Assembly: GCA_965214025.1 (NCBI GenBank)
Contig: CBDCAW010000089.1
Coordinates: 1 to 64,000 of the forward strand
Source of the DNA: Granulosicoccus sp965214025
Lineage (GTDB): Bacteria; Pseudomonadota; Gammaproteobacteria; Granulosicoccales; Granulosicoccaceae
Direction of reading: 5' to 3'
Length of the DNA stretch: 64,000 bases
Every line of letters begins with the position of its first letter. The first letter of the stretch is position 1. Position numbers and translations under genes: made by a program. The notes under the pieces are model-generated. The model saw only the letters and a list, made by a program, of their open reading frames with translations, had not been told where the DNA came from and did no database searches. Below are positions 52,943 to 61,054 of this stretch, piece after piece.

Positions 52943-53512
52943 ATGCTTACGTTCAGAGAGGTCGAGATCGAAGATGCAGAACTGATCCTGAGCTGGAGAA
53001 CGAAAGAACGTGTAACCAGGTTCATGAGCACTGATATTTCTCATGACGTGGAAGCACAGAAACTCTGGCTATCGAGTTCCTATTCCAAACCAAGCTATTA
53101 TCACTGGATCATCCAGCATAATGGCAAGGATATTGGCTTTCTCAACATAGTCGACTGGAATCGTCAGTTGAAGGAAACATACTGGGGTTATTACGTAGGC
53201 GAGGATGGCGCGTTGGGAATCGGATCTATTGTACCCCCTTGCTTGTACAGGTTTGCGTTCGACATACTCGGCGTGGAATGCGTGAAAGCTGCAATCTTTA
53301 AGGAGAACGCCAAAGTCATCCAGCTACATCGGCTGCAGGGCTACGAACCGGAACCATCAGGCGACCACATCATTCACAAGAACGGCAATGCCATCCCTAT
53401 GGTTTGCATGACCTTGCACAAGACAACTTTTGCGAAGAAAGGCTACAGCAGATTGGATGTTGAACTACCCGTCACGCGCTGGAGAGCACTTGAGGTTTGC
53501 ACAGGTGAATAG
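52943..53512 (+). CDS. PseH-like nonulosonate-precursor N-acetyltransferase
   Basis: About 189 residues from the ATG at 52943 (a GTG two codons earlier is equally close). It is a GNAT enzyme with FREVEIEDAELILSWRTKERVTRFMSTDISHDVEAQKLWL, HWIIQHNGKDIGFLNIVDWNRQLKETYWGYYVGE and FKENAKVIQLHRLQGYEPE. The WGYY and N-AKVIQLH-LQGY segments are typical of PseH, which acetylates the 4-amino group of UDP-6-deoxy-AltNAc4N in pseudaminic acid synthesis. That fits pseI and pseF about 10 kb further on. The start of the AT-richer locus lies just before it, after a 156-bp gene-free gap. Confidence 0.83.
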   Translation: MLTFREVEIEDAELILSWRTKERVTRFMSTDISHDVEAQKLWLSSSYSKPSYYHWIIQHNGKDIGFLNIVDWNRQLKETYWGYYVGEDGALGIGSIVPPCLYRFAFDILGVECVKAAIFKENAKVIQLHRLQGYEPEPSGDHIIHKNGNAIPMVCMTLHKTTFAKKGYSRLDVELPVTRWRALEVCTGE

Positions 53513-53936
53513 CCTGGCATTGGAGCATATCGTTCCCACGGCCACGCAAGTCAGCACCCTTTATGACCTGCTGAAGGCGAGACGGCACTCGATCAGCCAT
53601 GCAGGCTTACCGTCTTATGCTGAACACAGCGCGTTTGTCTTCAACAACCCCTACCGGCATTGGTATCTAGTAAGCCAGCATGGACCCGTGCTGGGCAGCA
53701 TCTACGTCCAGTTTGACAACTCGGTTGGGATCAACTTTGTTAGAGACATTGAAAGTGATGAGCTAAGCTCAATCATCGTCTCGTTAAGAGAGTTAGTTAA
53801 GCCTTTGGAGCCTCTTCCCTCGCTCAGATTTGCGGATTTTTTCATCAATGTACCGCACTCCGATACACGGCTGCAAAGCTGCCTTGAGCGCATCGGATAT
53901 ACCCCGGCCCAGGTAGGCTACGTTCAACACAAATGA
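53505..53936 (+). CDS. Second GNAT-like acyltransferase of the sugar locus
   Basis: About 143 residues from GTG at 53505, which overlaps the preceding gene by 8 bp and has GAGG nine bases upstream. It has a GNAT-like pattern (IVPTATQVSTLYDLLKARRHSISHAGLPSYAEHSAFVFNNPYRHWYLV, then GPVLGSIYVQFDNSVGINF), ending in FFINVPHSDTRLQSCLERIGYTPAQVGYV. The acetyl-CoA Q/R-x-x-G-x-G loop is not visible, so the donor may be different, for example the adjacent acyl carrier protein. Similar short proteins occur in nonulosonate and flagellin-modification loci. The exact function is unknown. Confidence 0.65.
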   Translation: MNSLALEHIVPTATQVSTLYDLLKARRHSISHAGLPSYAEHSAFVFNNPYRHWYLVSQHGPVLGSIYVQFDNSVGINFVRDIESDELSSIIVSLRELVKPLEPLPSLRFADFFINVPHSDTRLQSCLERIGYTPAQVGYVQHK

Positions 53937-53955
53937 TCGAGCAAATAGGTTCCTG

Positions 53956-54219
53956 ATGAAACTAGAAGATACGATTCGCCGTGTGATGCTATCTGTTGCC
54001 GAGCAGCAGTCTGTATCACTTCCACGGAACTTTGATCGTAACTTGATCCTCCTTGACTCTGGGCTGGACTCTCTAGCGTTCGCCATATTAGTAGCAGAAC
54101 TCGAGACTGAACTGGGTTACGACCCTTTCAGCCTGATGGACACCCCGGTATACCCTGCCACCTTTGGGTCTTTCTGCGACATGTACGAGAAGTACTCAGC
54201 GCATCGTACGGCAATATAG
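53956..54219 (+). CDS. Acyl carrier protein
   Basis: An 87-residue acyl carrier protein. The phosphopantetheine Ser39 sits in LLDSGLDSLAFAILVAELETELG, the normal DSL motif at the start of helix II. Unlike housekeeping AcpP it has several basic residues in helix I (MKLEDTIRRVMLSV) and a divergent helix III, so it is a specialised carrier. Its stop is 2 bp before the acyl-AMP ligase start, which strongly suggests that the ligase loads it. Confidence 0.9.
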   Translation: MKLEDTIRRVMLSVAEQQSVSLPRNFDRNLILLDSGLDSLAFAILVAELETELGYDPFSLMDTPVYPATFGSFCDMYEKYSAHRTAI

Positions 54220-54221
54220 CT

Positions 54222-55571
54222 GTGCAGTCGTTAAGGACACGAGCGAACGACCAATTCACCCTCAAGTGCGTCTCTCAGACTTATACACTCGGGCACATTC
54301 GCCGGGAAGGAACTTGGCAGTGCGCGAAACACATAAACCTTGCTGGAAAGACCGTAGCCATACAAGGAGAAGCTGAGCACACCATCAAGTGGATGTTCTA
54401 TCTGGACGGCATGGTAGAGAACTTGATACTGGTGCCATCCGGGTCATGCTCGCGCTTCATCAGCAATATTCTCGAGCATGTGAAGGTCGAGGCTGTCATT
54501 GTTGATGAATCAGTGGACAGATCAGCATGGCCCGACGGAACAACGCTGACCCTGGCAGGTGACGCAGCGGAGGCTGAGCCCGCAGCGCTGCACGAAGAAC
54601 TTGAAACGCAATGGATGATCTCGACATCCGGCACGACCGGACCGGCAAAACTGATCACTCATTCCTTGCGGAGTTTATGCCGCACCGTTGTACGCAAGCA
54701 GGAACATGCTTCACAAACTTGGGGCCTTCTCTACGACCCCAGCCGCTTTGCCGGCTTGCAGGTAACCCTGCAGGCCATGATCAGCGGAGCCTCGCTGGTT
54801 ATCACGCACGCCAGGGATAAACTAGACCGTAGGATAGATCAGATGGTCAGCCAAGGGATATCTGCGCTTTCGGCAACTCCTACGCTGTGGAAACGGCTGC
54901 TGATGACTGAAGGGCACGCCTACCTCAGGCTACGGCAAGTAACACTGGGTGGTGAAATAGCGGATGGAAGCCTCATGAACGCCCTGGCCGCCAGGTTCCC
55001 AGATGCACATATCACCCACATATATGCATCCACTGAGGTTGGTGTTGGCTTTGCAGTACACGACGGAAAGGAAGGGTTTCCACTATCTTGGATCGACAAA
55101 GCCAGCCGTGATCCAAACCTTGCAATTTCAGATCAAAATACACTGCTTATACGATCAAGGGAAAATACGGAGACCTACGCAAATCAACCAGTAAACCTTT
55201 TTGACGACAAGGGCTGGCACGACACAGGCGACATAGTCAATATTGCATCCGACCGAGTAATCTTCAGAGGACGATTGAGCGGATCGATCAATGTAGGAGG
55301 AAACAAGGTCATGCCTGAAGAGGTCGAACGGCTTATAGAACAGCTCCCCTTTATACAGAAAGCCGTTGTCAGAGCGCAGAAAAGCTCTATAGTCGGAAAT
55401 TTGCTGAGCGCCTCGCTAGTACTTACAACGAATACTATTTGCACAACATATGCGGTCAACACGGTACGCACCCACTGCCGCGCAAACCTGGCTGAATACA
55501 AGATCCCTGCATTCATAAAAATTGTCGATAATATACCGATGACGGCATCCGGGAAGATCGAGAGAGGATAG
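54222..55571 (+). CDS. Acyl-AMP ligase (adenylate-forming enzyme)
   Basis: A 449-residue ANL-superfamily enzyme starting at GTG 54222. Motifs are STSGTTGPAK (134-143, nucleotide loop), IYASTEVGVGF (A5), GWHDTGDIV (A7), INVGGNKVMPEEVERLIEQL (A8) and the catalytic Lys of MTASGKIERG (K445, A10). It is shorter than typical CoA ligases (500-550), with a reduced N-terminal domain, as in stand-alone ligases that charge carrier proteins. It should activate a small carboxylic acid with ATP and transfer it to the adjacent ACP. The acid cannot be named from sequence. Confidence 0.87.
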   Translation: MQSLRTRANDQFTLKCVSQTYTLGHIRREGTWQCAKHINLAGKTVAIQGEAEHTIKWMFYLDGMVENLILVPSGSCSRFISNILEHVKVEAVIVDESVDRSAWPDGTTLTLAGDAAEAEPAALHEELETQWMISTSGTTGPAKLITHSLRSLCRTVVRKQEHASQTWGLLYDPSRFAGLQVTLQAMISGASLVITHARDKLDRRIDQMVSQGISALSATPTLWKRLLMTEGHAYLRLRQVTLGGEIADGSLMNALAARFPDAHITHIYASTEVGVGFAVHDGKEGFPLSWIDKASRDPNLAISDQNTLLIRSRENTETYANQPVNLFDDKGWHDTGDIVNIASDRVIFRGRLSGSINVGGNKVMPEEVERLIEQLPFIQKAVVRAQKSSIVGNLLSASLVLTTNTICTTYAVNTVRTHCRANLAEYKIPAFIKIVDNIPMTASGKIERG

Positions 55572-55575
55572 CAGC

Positions 55576-56305
55576 TTGGATGGCAAACTCGTCATTGTTA
55601 CCGGCGGCGGTAAAGGCCTGGGCCTGGCCATAACCGAGCAGCTACTGAATGAGGGCTACTCGATTATCGTCGCCTCTAGAACGACGTCGGACGAATTATC
55701 GGATCTGGAGATACTACACAAAGGACGGCTGCGCTATGAAGCACTCGATATGAATGAAATCACCTGCATTCACGAATGGTGTAGGCTAGTCATCAGGGGA
55801 GCATGGCATACCATACGCGTTGATAAACAACTCAGCCATTGCCTATGATGGCGTACTCGGAACAATGCATGACTCGCAAATTCTGCAGATGATCAATGTC
55901 AATATTACGGCAACAATACTACTGACGAAGTATATCTCGCGCTCAATGTTGCGAAGAGGCGCCGGAAGAATAGTAAACGTATCTTCTATAATTGCCAGCA
56001 CTGGATTCAACGGTCTTTCTGTCTACGCAGCAAGCAAATCTGCACTGACAGGATTCACAAGAAGCTTGGCTCGGGAATTAGGCAAGGCCAACATCACCGT
56101 CAATACCATTGCGCCAGGATACATGACAACCGCGATGACCGAAGGAATTAACACCGCACAGATGGAACAGATAAGACGTCGGTCCGCATTGCGCAGACTG
56201 GCTTCCTCGGATGAAGTCGCAGCAGCATTGATCTTTCTTCTTTCAGATTCAGCCTCAGCAATTACCGGAACAACCATAACAGTCGATGCTGGGAACACCG
56301 CTTAA
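55576..56305 (+). pseudogene. FabG-like SDR reductase with a single-base frameshift
   Basis: Two adjoining frames together make a complete short-chain dehydrogenase of about 243 residues. The first (from TTG at 55576, GAGG eight bases upstream) has VTGGGKGLG. The second has LINNSAIAYDG, IVNVSSIIAST, the catalytic YAASK, NTIAPGYMTT and ends TITVDAGNTA, the standard FabG finish. The frame shifts at a run of four G (55796-55799). With three G the reading is continuous (VIREHGIPYALINNSA). It may be a real inactivation, a phase-variable site or a sequencing error. The intact enzyme would reduce a 3-oxoacyl group, probably on the ACP. Confidence 0.88.
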
Positions 56306-56894
56306 TTCAACCTACCAAACTGGCAAATTCCGAACCGCCGTACAACAGGACAAGCGGGCAGTTCGCGACGCTCCGCAGAAATGGATGCAGAAGAACTACT
56401 TAGACGCTCAATAAAGATCGAGCACAGTTCGACCAAGTATACTACTGGACCTACATAAGCTCTCGCCAATACTCACGTAGTGTGTGCGCATCTTAGTCCT
56501 ACTTGCTCCTTGCTGATCTCCTTGAGCAATTCGCGACACTGCAAATCCACATCACAGACCCTGCGCCGATACTTAGTCGACGAGACCAGATGACATGTCA
56601 GGTTCCAACCGCCGTGGCTGCCTCATTTGTAGTTTCTCTTTCAACTCAGACGACTCCACACACCCACATCTGCGCTATCCTTCGCCTAAAGGCCTGGGTT
56701 TTCCGGATCCTCTATCAAGTATTCTAAATACGCGTACGCACGTCGCGCAAGTCTGAAAAATATCCACTCAGTGTCAAGAAGTCACTGGAAAAATATCACT
56801 ACTCACTCGTGCCGAAACTCTCTCAATAACAGGGCTTGATCGACCTACCATGTGGGTCGACTAACATACAGCCCTGCGGCGCAGAAGAAAAACT
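56306..56894. other. Gene-free region between the two convergent halves of the sugar locus
   Basis: A 589-bp AT-richer stretch between the plus-strand acyl cassette and the minus-strand methyltransferase genes. Short open frames (for example 56503-56727) have no family resemblance. I saw no inverted-repeat ends or transposase remnants. The only clear structure is the nested inverted repeat at 56830-56876. Confidence 0.6.
56830..56876. other. Nested inverted repeat
   Basis: An outer stem CAGGGCT/AGCCCTG (7 bp) encloses an inner stem TCGACC/GGTCGA (6 bp) with a 9-nt loop, ending 18 bp from the methyltransferase stop. There is no U tract on either side, so it may be a Rho-assisted 3' end, an RNA structure or a protein site. 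Confidence 0.5.
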
Positions 56895-57437
56895 TTAGCA
56901 CAGCTTCTTTGCTTGAGCTACCAGATGCACATCATCCTTTACCTCACAGTGAATCTTAGAAAATCCGACTTTTGCCAGAAGAAAGCTCATGCTTTTTTGG
57001 TTGTAGCCGGACTTATGAACATCCCAATACACAGCATTGTAATCAACCTGCCTAGGATCACACTCTGACTGCCATCCCCAAAAACCCGCTGTGCTGTAGG
57101 AAGCGTCTGACCGTTTCCTGGAAAAGGCCTCATCGTTCCACTCAGCCTCAAGCCATTGTCTACAGTGAAAATCCATGTTCGGCACAATGATTCTGACACT
57201 TGCATTTACAGCTAGAGCCGAATACCAATCCTTCAGTGTCAACATAGCCTCATCGCGCGTAAGGTGCTCAAGCATGTGTCGAGAGTAAATATGTTCAACC
57301 TCAGAGAAGTGACCAGACACCTCCCACGCCTTACAAACACAATCAACGTGCGGCATAGGTCTTATATCGCAGTGAATGAATCCTTCTCTCACATCTGGCC
57401 CACAACCTACGTACAGCTTCTCACCACTCACGTTCAC
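56895..57437 (-). CDS. Small class I methyltransferase-like protein
   Basis: A 180-residue protein from GTG at 57437, preceded by GGGAG seven bases upstream. LYVGCGPDVREGFIHCDI is a recognisable SAM-binding motif I, and HIYSRHMLEHLTRDEAMLTLKDWYSAL with RIIVPNMDFHCRQWL matches the motif II/III region of sugar-locus methyltransferases. Its C-terminal two thirds resemble the N-terminal domain of the adjacent gene, so the two arose by duplication. The substrate is probably a glycan or nonulosonate hydroxyl or amino group, by context only. Confidence 0.75.
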   Translation of the reverse strand: MNVSGEKLYVGCGPDVREGFIHCDIRPMPHVDCVCKAWEVSGHFSEVEHIYSRHMLEHLTRDEAMLTLKDWYSALAVNASVRIIVPNMDFHCRQWLEAEWNDEAFSRKRSDASYSTAGFWGWQSECDPRQVDYNAVYWDVHKSGYNQKSMSFLLAKVGFSKIHCEVKDDVHLVAQAKKLC

Positions 57438-57438
57438 A

Positions 57439-58611
57439 TTATCGCTCCCAAGGCTTTACTGCAACTGCGATCGTGAAACATCCTCCGACACCCTCGACAA
57501 CCTCTCCAGCCACGCGATCGTGCTGAGCAAAAAGACGAACATCGGTGAATCCTGAGTCAGATAGCAGTCTTACCAACTCCGGGTTTGTAAAGTGCCTTAC
57601 GTGATAGGAGAATACTTCTCTATCGAACGGCATAACATCTTGATTGGGCGTCGAACAAAACAATAGCCCGCCCGGCTTGAGAGCTCTAAAAAACATATCG
57701 ATTAATTGTCGTGCAAAGTCCACATGCTCTACAGTTTCAAATGACACGACGGCATCAAAATAGCAGAAATCAGACTTATCTGAATCAGAACTCAACAATC
57801 TAGCGTCTTGGCATAGGTATTTTGTCTTATCGCTACAAAAATGCTTTCTAGCCTGCGCTATAGCGGATCTCTCGACATCTATTCCGGTAACACTCGCCCC
57901 GGTTCGATCTGCCAGCATCAAAGTTCCGTAGCCAACCCCACAGGCCAGATCTAGAATCTTCGAATCACCTCCCAACGTGCCAATCTGCTCACATGCGAAA
58001 CTGTAGCGATTCAAATGATCAGAACGTATCTGGTCATATCGAGACGCCATTTGCCTTTCGCCGCGATCCATAGTTTTTAAAGCACTAGCTTTTACCTCTG
58101 AACCGCAACTTACAACGTCGATCTCAGTAAATCCAGCCCTCTCAAGCAGCAGTACAACCCTTTCTCTATTATAGCCAGATCTATATGTCCGCTGGAGACA
58201 TTCGTCATACGTCTCACATCTTGGATTTGAATTCTCTTGAGGCCCCCAAAGACCAGAGAACGCAACACGCGCATCTGACTCCGCATCACAAAGCCTTGCG
58301 TTGTTCCATACAGCCGCTTGCCACATTGCCATAAAATGATCGGTATTCGGCACAGTAAGCCTTATCTTTCCACCAACAGATAGGGCGTCAAACCAGGTCA
58401 ACATTGCTAGATCTGCCTCCATGCTGGATAGATACGGCAAGACATGATCAACCAAAAGCAAATCAACGGAGTTGTTATCAACAAACTTTTGCCAAACGTT
58501 TTCTAGTATTCTTTCCGCCGACCCATACTCCAAACAGTAATTACCTATGTTACGCGTAATTCTATATGTACTCATGTTTGCTCGACTCATCTCCACTACT
58601 GCAGCGTTCAT
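57439..58611 (-). CDS. Two-domain methyltransferase with a degenerate first domain
   Basis: A 390-residue fusion. The N-terminal domain (about 15-170) resembles the neighbouring 180-residue protein (IRLTVPNTDHFMAMW, RSGYNRERVVLLLERAGFTEI) but lacks the glycine-rich SAM motif. The C-terminal domain (about 188-390) is a complete class I methyltransferase: ILDLACGVGYGTLMLA (219-234), VTGIDVERSAIAQAR, AVVSFETVEHVDFARQLI, LKPGGLLFCSTPN. The first domain is likely structural or substrate-binding. Its ATG overlaps the preceding gene by 4 bp. Other starts at residues 8 and 13 are possible. Confidence 0.8.
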   Translation of the reverse strand: MNAAVVEMSRANMSTYRITRNIGNYCLEYGSAERILENVWQKFVDNNSVDLLLVDHVLPYLSSMEADLAMLTWFDALSVGGKIRLTVPNTDHFMAMWQAAVWNNARLCDAESDARVAFSGLWGPQENSNPRCETYDECLQRTYRSGYNRERVVLLLERAGFTEIDVVSCGSEVKASALKTMDRGERQMASRYDQIRSDHLNRYSFACEQIGTLGGDSKILDLACGVGYGTLMLADRTGASVTGIDVERSAIAQARKHFCSDKTKYLCQDARLLSSDSDKSDFCYFDAVVSFETVEHVDFARQLIDMFFRALKPGGLLFCSTPNQDVMPFDREVFSYHVRHFTNPELVRLLSDSGFTDVRLFAQHDRVAGEVVEGVGGCFTIAVAVKPWER

Positions 58612-59876
58612 CCTTTCTGTGAATCCGCATCAAGACAATTATCCTTAGAAATTATATCGAGATAACTAAATCTCCGAATCTTATCGTTATTGAAAACTCT
58701 GTCCGCAACAGCAAACTGCCGATAATATATAGCAGCCAGCAGCTTGTCAATCTGTTCCGAATGTTTGCCAAGCAAACAATTTCCTTCGACCTTTATTGAT
58801 TTGCCTTGCAAGGCAGCCTCATAAAGTACTGATGAATTAATCCCGTGAACCAAATTTGCTCGGGCCACCAAAATACTGACGTCATCATGAGAAACTGTGC
58901 TACGTGCGAACACGTAGTTCTGACCATTTCTATCTTTTGGATGCGGCTTAAACACGATATTCTCTCCTCTATACATGTCCTCGATATAGTTAATAAACTC
59001 TTGCATACCGCGTGTAAACATGGAGTGACTTATCACGTTTGAATCTGTGGGGACCTGCAGCGGAACAAATATACTCTCGTCTTCCAGCACGCCTTTCCCG
59101 GAGAGTATTGTTCTTCGCGTGTGGCGTAGCCGGTTCATTATATAAAGCATTTCATCAGTCACCCACTCAAGACTATCTCCGTACAGCTGGCTATCGTTGT
59201 TCACGCCATGCTTGTCAAAGTAGAAGTGCTCGTGCTGTGGAAAGAACCCACACTCTGCATAGGTAACATCTACCTTCAACTTCTTAACTCGATCCAATAA
59301 AGGTAGGAACGCTGAAGTGGAGCCGTTCCAAAGAACCACGCTTCGGGCGCCAATCACGTACTCATCACTCAATATTTCCAAGGGATGATGCACTTCTACC
59401 TGGATCCCAGCAGCTTCTACAAATGTAAAGAGGTTACTCAGAAATGCAGGGACGTTTATATCTGAATACTGGTCGAAGTAGAGCATGTAGTCGCGAGAAT
59501 GTATTCGTTTTCTAGCCGCTATTACTGAATTTTGGGGAGCGCAAAGCATTACATCTAAGAACGTCGAATGGCTCGAACATCTGCTCTGCAAACGTAGTAT
59601 CATTTCAATCTGAAACTGCCCTGTCCCTAGAACTATGCTCTCCTCATTGATGTAATCTTGCTCATTCTCTGTATACTGCGATATTTCACTGTAATCATCG
59701 TGATACTCAGTTACCCACCAGGACGTAGGCAGAGTAACTCGCTCTCGGACGAGCCTCAGCAACATGTCTTTGGCATAGGCACCGTCTCCTACAAGGCAGT
59801 AATCCATGCCTTTCAGATCTGATAGCTTGCAGACGTTGCGCAGAGAGTTCGCTGCTATTGCCTGTGTAACTAGCAT
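58608..59876 (-). CDS. Capsule/Kdo-transferase-like glycosyltransferase
   Basis: A 422-residue protein. The C-terminal part (about 175-400) looks like KpsC/KpsS and GT99-type retaining Kdo transferases: TYAECGFFPQHEHFYFDKHGVNNDSQL, SIFVPLQVPTDSNVISHSMF, IVFKPHPKDRNG, and the donor-side INSSVLYEAALQGKSIKVEG. The N-terminal 170 residues have a Rossmann-like start (MDYCLVGDGAYAKDML) and no clear family. Kdo and pseudaminic acid are both used as CMP sugars, so this may be the nonulosonate transferase of the locus (inference). Overlaps of 7 bp with glf and 4 bp with the methyltransferase gene show one operon. Confidence 0.7.
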   Translation of the reverse strand: MLVTQAIAANSLRNVCKLSDLKGMDYCLVGDGAYAKDMLLRLVRERVTLPTSWWVTEYHDDYSEISQYTENEQDYINEESIVLGTGQFQIEMILRLQSRCSSHSTFLDVMLCAPQNSVIAARKRIHSRDYMLYFDQYSDINVPAFLSNLFTFVEAAGIQVEVHHPLEILSDEYVIGARSVVLWNGSTSAFLPLLDRVKKLKVDVTYAECGFFPQHEHFYFDKHGVNNDSQLYGDSLEWVTDEMLYIMNRLRHTRRTILSGKGVLEDESIFVPLQVPTDSNVISHSMFTRGMQEFINYIEDMYRGENIVFKPHPKDRNGQNYVFARSTVSHDDVSILVARANLVHGINSSVLYEAALQGKSIKVEGNCLLGKHSEQIDKLLAAIYYRQFAVADRVFNNDKIRRFSYLDIISKDNCLDADSQKG

Positions 59877-61054
59877 GCCTCTCTCAGCTGACTGTTGCTC
59901 AGCGTGTCGAATTTTGCGAGAGCATTCCCAACAGCATCGTCCATATCGTAATACTTGTATTCAGCTAACCTACCTGCCGTAATAATATTTGGAAACTTCT
60001 CTGCAAGAGCCTTGTACTTTTCGTAGCGCTCTTTATTCTCGACGTTGAATACCGGGTAGTAGGGTACGTTTTTCTGAGGGTCATGTCTGTCGTAGTCCTG
60101 CGGATACTCTCGGACTATAGTAGTCTGATCAGTCTTCTGACCTAGAATTTTCTTAAACTCGGTAATTCTTGTATACGCATGTTCGTTAGGAAAATTAACT
60201 GTTGTGGCTTGCTGGAATTCCGCTTGCTTCAGTGTTTCAAACTTAAACTGCAACGAGCGATACTCTAGCTCTCCATCAACATAACCAAAAAGATGGTCCA
60301 ACATACCTGTAAAGATTATTTTTCCGCGAAAACTCTTCCCCTCAAAGGACGAAGTATTCTCTTTCAAATCCAGATCAATCAGATCGGTTGCATCGACGTT
60401 CAGGCGTACTTCAATATTTGGATGAGCAAGAATATTCGCCACCAAACTACTGTATCCCTCAGTTGGAATAGCTTGATACTTATCGTGAAAGTAGCGATCA
60501 TCCCTGGATATTACCACTGGTACTCGCGCAGTAACGGCTGGCGAAATATCTTCAGGGGAGCAGCCCCATTGCTTTGTAGTATAATTAATGAAAAACTTCT
60601 GATAGACAAGCTCACCAAGTTTTTGAAGCAATAAAGATGAGTTTTTGCGTAGCTCTAGAATTGGAACCTTACCACCGGCGCCGTACTGCTTCAAAAGAAT
60701 TCTTTCAATCTCTTGAGCTTCGTCCTTAGGATATAGAGCGTGCAGCGTATTGAGATTGAAGGGAATTGGAATTAGCTTGCCATCTATGGATCCCAGCACC
60801 TTGTGCTCGTAAAGTTTCCATTGCGTAAACCCGCTGAGATACTCCCAAACATACTCATCGTCGGTGTGAAATAGGTGGGGCCCGTAGTGATGAACGGTCA
60901 CTCCATGAGCGGTTCTATAGTCATAGCAGTTTCCTGCCACATGATCACGCTGCTCCAAGACGAGTACCTTTTTGTTTTGCACGCTAGCGAAACGCTCAGC
61001 CATGACCGCCCCAGACAAGCCAGCCCCTACTACTAGGACATCAAAGCTGCCCAC
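59870..61054 (-). CDS. glf: UDP-galactopyranose mutase
   Basis: A 394-residue flavoenzyme. FAD motif VLVVGAGLSGAVMAERFA, the histidine loop VTVHHYGPHLFHTDDEYVWEYL, FINYTTKQWGCSPEDISPAVTARVPV, and the C-terminal YPVFNVENKERYEKY and TAGRLAEYKYYDMDDAVGNAL are all standard for Glf. It converts UDP-galactopyranose to UDP-galactofuranose, so the glycan made here likely contains galactofuranose. Its ATG follows the glycosyltransferase stop by 0 bp. Confidence 0.96.
   Translation of the reverse strand: MGSFDVLVVGAGLSGAVMAERFASVQNKKVLVLEQRDHVAGNCYDYRTAHGVTVHHYGPHLFHTDDEYVWEYLSGFTQWKLYEHKVLGSIDGKLIPIPFNLNTLHALYPKDEAQEIERILLKQYGAGGKVPILELRKNSSLLLQKLGELVYQKFFINYTTKQWGCSPEDISPAVTARVPVVISRDDRYFHDKYQAIPTEGYSSLVANILAHPNIEVRLNVDATDLIDLDLKENTSSFEGKSFRGKIIFTGMLDHLFGYVDGELEYRSLQFKFETLKQAEFQQATTVNFPNEHAYTRITEFKKILGQKTDQTTIVREYPQDYDRHDPQKNVPYYPVFNVENKERYEKYKALAEKFPNIITAGRLAEYKYYDMDDAVGNALAKFDTLSNSQLREAC

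Noticed and set aside
56503..56727. 74-codon frame in the gap of the glycan locus
   Set aside because: A faint resemblance to coiled parts of transposases is not backed by any catalytic motif or by terminal inverted repeats.
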